64,000 nucleotides of DNA from NCBI GenBank assembly GCA_963931925.1, contig OZ007582.1, positions 37,769,117 to 37,833,116 of the forward strand, read 5' to 3'. Both the position numbers and the translations under genes were made by a program. The stretch is from Onchidella celtica. Lineage: Eukaryota > Mollusca > Gastropoda > Systellommatophora > Onchidiidae. Shown here in pieces: positions 1 to 8,999 of this stretch (position 1 is the first letter of the stretch; every line of letters begins with the position of its first letter). The notes below the pieces were generated by a model that was not told the DNA's origin, made no database searches, and was given only the letters and a program-made list of their open reading frames with translations.

Positions 1-40
1 GGTGGATGGGTGCCCTTTGCACACAAAAGGCGTAATGTTG

Positions 41-44
41 TGAG

Positions 45-142
<98 letters not shown>

Positions 143-288
143 TTGAGAGACAGTGAGACAGAAAAAAAAAAGGGTCAGAAAAAGAAGGGAGAAAATGAGG
201 AGGGAGAAGAAGAAAGAGAGAAAGAAAGAGAGAGAGAGAGAGTGCCAGAAGGAGAGAAAGAGAGAGAGGGCGCGTGCGTGTGTGTGAG

Positions 289-341
<53 letters not shown>

Positions 342-370
342 GAGGAAGAATAACAGGGAGAGAGAAAAAG
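41..370. repeat. GA microsatellite and GA-rich tract
   Basis: An almost pure (GA)n run fills about 43-138. It is followed by an impure purine-rich tract and a second pure (GA)n run at about 291-338. The apparent 66-residue Arg/Glu reading frame across it is only a translation of the repeat. Confidence 0.97.
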
Positions 371-1420
371 AGTGTGTTTGTGTATATGTGTGTGTATATA
401 CCTGAGAAATACAGAAATATCGAATATATACATCGAATCTATATAACTACCTCGCCCAGCCCCTCTCTCTCTCTCTCATTTAACTAGCAACTGAACTAGA
501 ATAATGCAATAAATCTTCGTGCTTCTTGGCATATATTGATATCCGTCTAATTTAGTTTTAAAAGTATACTGAGATTTGACCATCCCAAAGTGCATGAACA
601 CATAAAATTATACAAAATATTCATAATTGTTCTGACTTTAAATCACTCCAACCGACCTGCACCATTCCCTTCCTCGGTGAATATCAAATCGAAATGAATA
701 ACAAAATTCAAGCAGAAACTAATACAATAATTTTTCAAGGTGATATTCTCTTTGGACTCGCTACTTTCTTTACACGTCCTGTTTCGTGCCTTTTCATTTC
801 AGAAGAGCTGTTTTGGCACAGAATTGACTCAGCTGACTATTCAGAGCGTTTAAAAGCGACACTGGTTCTCAGATTAGTCCAGTTACCTCAGATTAGAACG
901 AAGATTATACAATCTCGAGGGACTTTGGCTGTGGTATTGACACACAATCATGTTTTTAAATTTTCATTTGCATGACTGTGTTTGACAGTCGTCACTTAAA
1001 ATTTTATTTAATCGTGTGATCTTAGCAGTGAATAATCTGTATGTATATTCCCTGTACAGCTAGATCGAAACGTTAATTTCATCTGGCTACCAGGAGACAA
1101 AACGTTTGTAAATCTTTCGGGTAAAAGTGTTCTTGTTAATTTGTGTTCATATTTTTAAATATTTTTTTTATATTTCCGAGCTCATAGTACATCCTTTTGG
1201 CAGTGCAACTTGGCAATGAAAAAGATGAGTACAACAGAATGCTAAGACCAGATGGACTACATAAAGGTTGATGGAAGGAATTGTCCATCAAAGCCCACAC
1301 TCAGTCACAGAATATTCTGTGCAAGTAATATGAATTACAAGACATTATGTAAACAAAATTCATAGAGCATAGACACAAACCAGAAATTTTTCACAACCGG
1401 ATCCTGTGAAAGGGCCATCT
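371..1420. other. Unassigned AT-rich sequence
   Basis: No coding pattern, RNA gene or clear repeat family was recognised here. A 93-codon open frame at 694-975 shows no domain, signal peptide or compositional support and is treated as chance. Confidence 0.5.
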
Positions 1421-1442
1421 CACTCTCTCTCTCTCCCTCTCT

Positions 1443-1497
<55 letters not shown>

Positions 1498-1522
1498 GCC
1501 CTCTCTCTCTCTCTCTCTCACT

Positions 1523-1597
<75 letters not shown>

Positions 1598-1620
1598 CTT
1601 TTCTTTCTTTCTCCTTTCTT
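1421..1620. repeat. CT microsatellite
   Basis: A (CT)n tract with TTCT interruptions, longest pure run about 1520-1584, ending in CTTT repeats. It lies opposite in strand sense to the GA tract at the left edge. Confidence 0.97.
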
Positions 1621-1904
1621 TCTTGTAATTCCACTCTCAACTTTGTGTCTCCATTAGTGACATGAACTATGAAATATGAAATCTATTCTACATATATTTG
1701 TGGACTTGAGATTTTTCGTTGCAAAAGGCTTCTGAACCACTCAACATTCAGACTTCAAATTTTATATGGATGTAAGGGTGCACAGTTTTTAATAGAAGTC
1801 TCAAATTAGAGTAGTTTTCTTTTATTGAAAATTTGTTTCCCTAATTTCCACTAGGCTCATTGACATGCTGTATGTTTTTATGACATCATCACTTCCTGAA
1901 AATT
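1621..1904. other. Unassigned sequence
   Basis: Short AT-rich stretch with no recognised gene or repeat. Confidence 0.4.
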
Positions 1905-2012
1905 TTCGGTGCGCACCAATGCACACTGTGTATTGTCCCATCGCTGAGTTTTGTGATGACCCTACGCATCTCGGCTTTTGTTCTTATTCCTTTCGGTCTG
2001 AAGTGGTGTCAT
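1905..2012 (-). repeat. Dispersed repeat fragment, family of 21.3 and 41.2 kb
   Basis: Read on the - strand, this segment matches 21312-21390 and 41214-41275. The shared words include an approximate 'cttcagaccgaaag' followed by 'gatgcgtagggtcatc'. It belongs to the dispersed family linked below to Helitron-type elements. It is a fragment only; no ends are visible. Confidence 0.55.
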
Positions 2013-3062
2013 TTGTTGTTGCATCTCTCTTATAAGCTATCTATGCAGCATTAATGCCTTTCTTAGTTCACAGACCTCTTAAGTTTTACAAAAAAAAAAA
2101 AAAAAACCTACACAAACCTGTTCATCGAACGGATACTCAGCTAGATGTTTATATTCAGATACTAAGTGAAGGCACTCCAAGAAACGAAAATAAAAGTATA
2201 CTTTCATCACTTTACAGTATACAATGTTGAGCCCTTTAACCACACCAACAGTGGATCAGTAACTATAACATGCAACAAAGATGTCATTAATTTGGTCAAG
2301 TCACAATATTCCTCCAGATTTTTTTTTTTACCCGCTGAAGCATTCCATTATTTCAAATGTGAGAAGCTCTCGCATTACTCGGTATTCATATCATTCTATT
2401 ACATTAAACTAAAATGTGGAAAAGAAAGCTGCATGTCACAAAGCCCTGTATTAGGAAGAAACAGCACTTTTAATAGTAGCAATTATTGGTGAACTTGTGT
2501 GCAATATGATATTTTGTGTGGAAAAGAATGCAAGTCCTCTTGAAACAAGCAAAAATGTTATTTTAAAAGCCCATGACATGGCCAGGCTCATCGGGGGAAG
2601 GGGGTATAATAATAGTGCCTTAATGGAAAAGGAAGCAGTATAATTCACGATGACGATAATGAGTTTCCCAACTAAGTACAGGTATGGCACCGGAATAAAA
2701 TAACAGAATCTAAATTAATTTTGCAACAATGGTGTTGATTAAGTAAGCACATTATTGTATCGTCACTCTAAGAGAGACGATGTCACAACAGTGAGAAGCC
2801 AAGGGGAGTTAAACCTGCGTTTTCCAGTACGTTCAGTGTCATTTGTTCTGTTGTGACCCTTTAGTGGACGTCATTATTTGATCAGTGTACTATTTCAAAG
2901 TTTACAAGCTACAAGCAAGGCGAACGTCCAACACAAAAGGGGGGGGGGGGCGGTAAACTGCACTTTTACCATTCTATGGCATAAAACGTAGGGTAGAGTA
3001 CATCTAAAGAGCTAGATCTAGTTCTAATTAACAAAATTAATATCTAGAATGTAGTCTATCTA
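2013..3062. other. Unassigned sequence with A and G homopolymers
   Basis: Contains an A run near 2090-2106 and a G run near 2940-2950. Open frames at 2166-2492 (+) and 2451-2690 (-) have no recognisable features. Nothing else was identified. Confidence 0.4.
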
Positions 3063-3824
3063 TCTACATGTACATCTACACCCACTCACATGTACATCTA
3101 CACCCACTCACATGTACATCTACACCCACTCACATGTACATCTACACCCACTCACATGTACATCTACACCCACTCACATGTACATCTACACCCACTCACA
3201 TGTACATCTACACCCACTCACATGTACATCTACACCCACTCACATGTTCATCTACACCCACTCACATGTACATCTACACCCACTCACATGTACATTTACA
3301 CCCACTCACATGTACATCTACACCCACTCACATGTACATCTACACCCACTCACATGTACATCTACACCCACTCACATGTACATCCACACCCACTCACATG
3401 TACATCTACACCCACTCACATGTTCATCTACACCCACTCACATGTACATCTACACCCACTCACATGTACATCTACACCCACTCACATGTACATTTACACC
3501 CACTCACATGTACATCTACACCCACTCACATGTACATCTACACCCACTCACATGTACATCTACACCCACTCACATGTACATCTACACCCACTCACATGTA
3601 CATCCACACCCACTCACATGTACATCTACACCCACTCACATGTTCATCTACACCCACTCACATGTACATCTACACCCACTCACATGTACATCCACACCCA
3701 CTCCCATGTACATCTACACCCACTCACATGTACATCTACACCCACTCACATGTACATCTACACCCACTCACATGTACATCTACACCCACTCACATGTACA
3801 TCTACACCCACTCACATGTTCATG
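3063..3824 (+). repeat. 22-bp minisatellite, about 34 copies
   Basis: Head-to-tail 22-bp units, each built of ACATGTACATC followed by TACACCCACTC. Copies differ by rare single changes, such as ACATGTTCATC, ACATTTAC and CATCCACAC. Because 22 is not a multiple of three and the unit lacks stops, all three + frames stay open and give long Thr/His/Tyr-rich frames that are not genes. The variant copies recur in order, for example a CATCCACAC unit followed two units later by a TGTTCATC unit at about 3380-3425 and 3600-3645. This suggests amplification of multi-unit blocks. Confidence 0.97.
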
Positions 3825-4054
3825 ATTTTTTCGGTCATGGTCATTTTTGTTTTTCGATGTCTGACTGTTTCTCTTCTTGTTATGGTCCATGGCGAGGTGT
3901 AGATAGATGTTCATGGGGGCAACGACTGTCGCGAACTCCGCACATATTTAATGTATGTACTATTCTTACGATTTCTGCCAGGGAATTAACATCATCTGTC
4001 ACCGATAGATGCTCAATGCATAACTTCACCTACAAACTTTTGACTTTTGACCCT

Positions 4055-4125
4055 TTTTGGGGGGGGGGGGGTGGGTGGTGGGGGTGGGAGGTGGTGGGGG
4101 GGGGGTGGGGGTGGGAGGTGTTCTT
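4055..4125. repeat. G-rich tract
   Basis: Long runs of G separated by single T or A. The + strand could form G-quadruplex structures. No flanking element was defined. Confidence 0.85.
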
Positions 4126-4507
4126 ACAAGTACGTACGTCCCCTAAGTTTGGTTTGTCTTGTTTTGTGGGTTTTTTTTTCGCCAGGGGTAAGTATTTCAT
4201 CATCTTTTGTGACTCTAGACCTTGAGAGCTCCTTCCGAAATAATCCAAACAACAGGCTTAATTTATTATGATGAATTATTCTTCCTGATTTTCTTTTTGT
4301 TTCCCCCCTCCCCTCCCTCCCCTCCCTCCCCCCCCCCTTTTTTTTTTTTGGGTTGAAAGGACAGGGGACAGTGTTGAGGATTCAATAATATTTAGGGTTG
4401 AGGACAAGGACGAGATTAGAAATGATGATGATACGTATGTACTCTTTTTTTTTTTTCTTTTCTTTTTCTAAACGAATGAGTTTTTTTCTGTGAACTTTTA
4501 TTATAAA
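4126..4507. other. Low-complexity C/T runs, no gene
   Basis: Contains a CCCTCC-rich stretch with poly-C and poly-T (about 4300-4350) and a T-rich run near 4445-4470. No gene is visible. Confidence 0.5.
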
Positions 4508-5035
4508 CTAGCTGAGTGCCCGGCCCTGCTCGGGATAAATCGATTTATCAGTTTCAGTTCTGGGTAATTATTATGAACCTGCTTCATTTTGCCTGTTCCT
4601 TTAGCTTCATTTTATTTTACTTTTGTTTGTTTGTTTTTAGATACGTTTTACTGCCCTCTCTTTGCGCGTTGACGTCCTGCGCGTCCCGCCAGCATCCGTC
4701 AAATGGCTATGATTTGCGCACGGGTTAGTTTGTTTGCGCATCGCAGGAAGTGATACCGTCATGTGTTAATGGAAAAGAAACATTATAATATTTTCCTAGG
4801 CATATTGAAAACACAAACCTGTACTTTTGGCCCGGCAGCGTCAATCTCCCAATTCCAGACCCCATCTTTTTCCTAGTCTAGGCACATTGAGAACACACAA
4901 AGTTTCATACTCGATAGTCTTAGAACTCAATCTCATCATTCAAACCAGCCATAACCGGAAGTTGTTTTGTGAGTGTGATACAGTCTATACCGGAACCAAT
5001 CTTAGTTACATTAATTTGCCGAAAAAATAGACCGA
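4508..5035 (-). mobile_element. Helitron-type non-autonomous element, 3' end at 4508
   Basis: On the - strand the sequence ends in a short GC-rich hairpin (CCCGAGCAGGGCCGGGC), then ACTCAG and CTAG followed by T. A hairpin a few bases before a terminal CTRR, inserted next to T, is the hallmark of a Helitron 3' end. The body up to about 4780 matches the element at 41549-41860, including a shared 'caggaagtgat' and 'gtcatgtgtt' region. The 5' end was not located. It carries no protein of its own. Confidence 0.65.
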
Positions 5036-5278
5036 ACGCCAATGTGTCACAACCTAACAACTAATACAAACGTTCTGCGAGTTATTAATTATTTTTTTAT
5101 ATTCTGTGCCGTGGACACGACGACAGTCTATACTAAGTGCTGTATAAAATCTGAGGGCCACCGAATCAGCATTAACAGAGGAGTAGCGAAAGGCGCGCTG
5201 CAATTGTCGTAAGGTTTCACTTTTATTAATATAGAAACCACAGACAAACTGTGGGGTCGCAGCAGGGCTATAAGCAAT

Positions 5279-5396
5279 GTCAAAATTGGGCAAAAAGAAA
5301 AAGTTGTATGTAGCGAAGTTTGCTTTGCATCGTTTGGGTTTTATTTCTCACGCAGGGCTTCGCCACATACAACTTTTTCTTTTTGCCAAATTTGAC
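5279..5396. repeat. 118-bp hairpin (foldback) repeat
   Basis: Arms at 5279-5318 and 5358-5396 are inverted copies of each other with only about three differences over about 39 bp, enclosing a loop of about 39 bp. The right arm and loop are present again at about 46180-46257, inside the hAT-like element, so this is a mobile or dispersed family. Transcribed, it would give a long stable stem. Confidence 0.85.
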
Positions 5397-5865
5397 ATTT
5401 TTGTAAACTTCTAGTAGCTGGCCACGTTCAGACAATTAAAAAACAAAACAAAAACAAAAACGAACAAGGTTAAGTTGTGGACCACAATACATACAGACAG
5501 GAAGGGGCAGTGACATAATATTACTACTAGTAATACTATTTAGGTCACCAGGACGGAGAGATTTTAGATTTAGATTGACCTTTTTTCGTTTAAATCACAC
5601 GCACGACCAAGAGCTGAAACCACTCCTGGTTGTTACACTGTCCATCTCAAAAGTTCACAGCACACTGTCCGCTCGAGAGTGCCACGAGTCCCTACAATTC
5701 AGTCAAGACCGTCTTGTCCCTTCTCCCTAATACTAAGACGTAATAGTATCCCCAGGCCAACCCTGTCCTTATCCCCGGTGGGAATGCCGAGGCTGAACCT
5801 TGACCTTTTCTAATTTGTGACCCACCACCAGGGCTGGATTAACCATGTTGCAAAAAAAAAAAAAG
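5397..5865. other. Unassigned sequence
   Basis: No gene seen. Near 5830 there is a 'cagggctggattaa' word. It resembles terminal motifs seen near 18175 and 25510 and may be the end of a small DNA element. Confidence 0.35.
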
Positions 5866-5867
5866 CC

Positions 5868-6112
5868 GTCGTCGCCACAGTGCAGCGATTTTGGAGTGCG
5901 GGTGGGGGGGTGGGGGTCGGGGGGAGTAGTTGGGGTAAATTTTTATTTAATTTTGCCTGGCCAGCTGCCTGTTCGGCCTGCTATTCTCGATTTCGAACTG
6001 TCAAAGTATCTTCTACGTGCACACGAGCCCTTCGAGTTTTTCGTCCTTATCCGAGAAGACTAGGTGCTCGATCCTACCTACCATAGGATCCGGGACAGGA
6101 AAATATGAGACA
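5868..6112 (-). mobile_element. tRNA-derived SINE, head missing
   Basis: The body of the SINE family defined by the copies at 16790-17241 and 33560-34050, in - orientation. The central G-rich tract, the 'ggcctgttcggcctgc' type segment and the 'atccgagaagactaggt' type segment are all recognisable. The copy stops before the tRNA-like head, which would lie to the right, so it is 5'-truncated. Confidence 0.8.
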
Positions 6113-6515
6113 GCTAAAGCTTTAAGCGAGCACAGATTTCGCACCGTCAACTAGCGATAAACGGGAGGAAGTCATGGAAAGTGCCGTATTTTGAAAAGTT
6201 AAATAGGGAAAATACTGAAATTTTTCACTCTTCAGCTGTAACCTTGGGCCTTGATTGACTTCACTTATTGTGGAATTATATAACCTCAATCGCTGTCGGA
6301 AAACTGCATATTTGTTTCTTCTTTTTAGTTTCAGTAGCACTGTCACAATTTTGCAGAAAAAATTTACCATAATTTCAAGCATTCTTTTCATACAATGCGC
6401 AATGGGCCAGGCCCCTGGTCAGCGCGCAGATTGTGTGCACGGTTTTTTTTCAGTGGTGCGAATAAGACAGTGTCTCATCTTATCTTTTATAGCATCTTTA
6501 GTGTAACTAATAGAA

Positions 6516-6900
6516 TTAATGTGCTTGGGTATGACAAAGGCGCATTTATCTGGCTTAAGCAAAACATGGCTTAAGCAAACCATGGCTATTCAGAGCGTTT
6601 TGATGTATGGAGTTGTCTGTTGGGGAGGAAACATCTTACAAAAAGATAAAAATAAGATCAATAATTTAATTAAAAAAGCATCCAAAATTTGTATCTGTGA
6701 TCTGCCATATTTTGATGAGCTGTACACTGGTGCTTGTATTAAAAAAGCTAATATTATTATAAATGACCCCCAACATCCCCTGAACAAGGAATATATAAGA
6801 TCTGTAAGAAGTTTAAGGCTGTTGTCAAAGAAAACTAAAACTGAGCGCTACTTTAAATCGTTTATTCCATCATCAACTAGGATGTTACAATAATGTCGTC
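6516..6900 (+). mobile_element. Rex1/CR1-like LINE, C-terminal RT fragment
   Basis: The open frame 6519-6893 reads as the C-terminal end of a non-LTR reverse transcriptase polyprotein: 'YGVVCWGGN', then 'KASKICICDLP' and 'HPLNKEYIRSVRS'. It resembles the C-terminal frame of the LINE at 29304-29552 ('ITAWGGNAKGHDKNKI'). Everything upstream, including endonuclease and catalytic RT, is absent. This is typical of 5'-truncated LINE insertion. The fragment is open to its natural end, so it may be fairly young. Confidence 0.75.
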
Positions 6901-7892
6901 ATCTTGATCGTAATCTGTGCACAGTTGAATTATGTCCTGCGTGTCAGGTCAATGTGTTTTAGTTAGGGAAGCATATTGTGTGCACTGTTAATTTTGTTAA
7001 TTTAGTTAATTTATCAGTGTGTGTGTTTCTGTCAGGTCAGAAAAATCTGCTACTGGTAACATGTAATCCAGTACAACCTGTTTCATGAACTGGTACGCTA
7101 GCATGGTATCAGTGGGCGTGCACCTGTCGGTGCAAACGGCCAGGGCGGAGGAGGTTTCATCTAACCCAACGGCCACATGCTAGGGCACAATGTGACCCTC
7201 AGTACTTGAGTCCTTCATATTGGCCCCCGGTAGCGGTGTGGTCATAGGCTTGTTTGCCTAAATCACAGACGAAGAATTGAGCAAACTTCCCGGACGCAGC
7301 TTCGAAGCTGGCGGCAGCAGGCCAGTGGTTGATTGATAGGGCAGATGGCAATATACCGTCACTCTGGCCTGGATATCGTGACACAGAGCATCCACCAGTA
7401 TTGGTGTTCTTTGGTTTGGGTCTTTCACCCTAGTCAGTTGGGACTGCGAGGCTGTGGAGTAGCCTACAGGCAGCCGGTCAGGCAATATGACTGTCCCTCT
7501 GGCATCCTCCTGCACCTGGATACATTTCCAGTCGTCTTGACCCTGTCTTGCCACTTGGATAAGTTGTGTCCAGGCGAGAGAGTGAGTCTGATGTTTGCGC
7601 AGCTCTTTCTCACTATAAACAAATTCTTTGCGCCAGTCTTAACACTCACCTCGTCTTCTTTCATCTTTGTCTCGTCTTCTTTCCTCTCAAAATTCCAACG
7701 GCGATGGGCGAGTGCGGTGGCAGCAGGTTTGGATAGACTGGAAGCTGTTAGCACAGACCTACACGTTGGTGGCTGTGGGCTATGGTCGCTTCATCGTCGA
7801 TTGAAGTGGAGGGGTGGGGAGGCAGCACCCACAGTAGCTGAGCAGCCTTATTTAAGGATAGCACTGCTCACCTCAACTGAGGAAGGGGCTAG

Positions 7893-8999
7893 AAAAGGTG
7901 CCCTAAAGAAAGCCCACTTCACATCACCCTGACTGGTATACCGCGACCAGTGGGGATCCCTTTTTGCGGTCGAAACAAAAAGAAATTCAGCTTACTCAGG
8001 CTAGGAGCCTGGAATATACGCACACTACAGGACAACTCAAACAACCCGGAAAGACGCACTGCACTTATTGCCATTGAGCTCAGCAGGTACAACCTGGACA
8101 TAGTGGCACTCAGTGAGACCAGACTCCCTGATAGTGGCCAACTCAAAGAACTCAGTGGTGGATACACCTTCTTCTGGAAAGGCAAGGGTGCAGTCGAACC
8201 GAGACAGCATGGTGTTGGGTTTGCAATTAAAAATGACCTTGTCAGAAACTTGCAGTCCATGCCAATTGAAATAAATGACAGGCTAATGACACTCAGGATC
8301 CCAGTTGGGAAAAGCCAGTCAGCCACCCTCATTAGCGCATATGCGCCCACCATGACAAACCCAGATGAAGCCAAAGACAAGTTCTATTCTGATCTAGAAT
8401 CTGTCATATGCTCTGTCCCGGCAGCTGATAAGCTGATTCTCTTGGGGGACTTCAATGCTAGGGTTGGCTCCGAAATCTCAGCGTGGCCAAATGTTTTGGG
8501 CCCTCATGGAGTTGGTTCATGCAATAACAATGGGTTGCGCTTACTTACTTTGTGCGCTGAATTTGGCCTGTTCATTACCAACACAAATTTTAGCCTCCCC
8601 GTGAGAAACAGAACGTCATGGATGCATCCCCGCTCAAAGCATTGGCATCTCATAGACTATGTCATTGTGAGGAAGACTGACAGAAAGGATGTCCTTGTAA
8701 CAAAGGCGATGTGTGGTGCCGAGTGTGGAACTGACCACAGACTCATTGTTTGCAAGCTCAGACTAACATTGAGGCGCAATAGACGCCCTCAAGGGAAAGC
8801 GCCACCTAAACGCCTAAATGTTTCAAAACTCTGCTCAGTTGAGAAACAGAGCGAGCTCTCATCAGAACTCTCCTCAAAATTGGATTGCGTGACTTTTGAC
8901 CCTGAGAACATTGAACAGAGCTGGACTGACCTAAATACGACTGTACACTCTTGCGCCAGCAGCACAGTTGGTTTTCCTGTCCGCAAGCACCAGGACTAG
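7893..8999 (+). CDS. LINE endonuclease half of polyprotein
   Basis: Exonuclease-endonuclease-phosphatase domain that nicks target DNA for retrotransposition. Visible motifs in order are 'GAWNIRTLQ' near the start, 'ALSETRL' with the catalytic Glu, 'LLGDFNARVG' with the catalytic Asp/Asn, 'IDYVIV', and 'GTDHRLI' with the terminal Asp-His pair. All key residues are intact. The frame is open from 7893, but no ATG precedes the domain; the earliest start-like codon is a GTG at 7950. Either initiation is unusual or the original ATG was lost. The frame ends at TAG 8997-8999, just after 'RKHQD', and the next codons read F-N-D-N-D in the same phase. Related elements usually have a Trp at this place, so TGG to TAG is the likely change. 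Confidence 0.88.
   Translation, partial: KRCPKESPLHITLTGIPRPVGIPFCGRNKKKFSLLRLGAWNIRTLQDNSNNPERRTALIAIELSRYNLDIVALSETRLPDSGQLKELSGGYTFFWKGKGAVEPRQHGVGFAIKNDLVRNLQSMPIEINDRLMTLRIPVGKSQSATLISAYAPTMTNPDEAKDKFYSDLESVICSVPAADKLILLGDFNARVGSEISAWPNVLGPHGVGSCNNNGLRLLTLCAEFGLFITNTNFSLPVRNRTSWMHPRSKHWHLIDYVIVRKTDRKDVLVTKAMCGAECGTDHRLIVCKLRLTLRRNRRPQGKAPPKRLNVSKLCSVEKQSELSSELSSKLDCVTFDPENIEQSWTDLNTTVHSCASSTVGFPVRKHQD

Noticed and set aside
2166-2492. 108-codon frame on +
   Set aside because: No supporting feature; contains a homopolymer-encoded Phe run.
3063-3824. Possible CRISPR array
   Set aside because: Units are strictly contiguous with no unique spacers and the context is eukaryotic.
3068-4225. 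385-codon Thr/His/Tyr-rich frame, possible structural protein
   Set aside because: A direct product of the 22-bp repeat; three overlapping frames give the same peptide and there is no signal peptide or unique domain.
7333-7932. 199-codon frame upstream of the LINE endonuclease, possible ORF1
   Set aside because: No coiled coil, RRM or zinc knuckle is visible and the frame differs from the polyprotein. More likely LINE 5' untranslated sequence.
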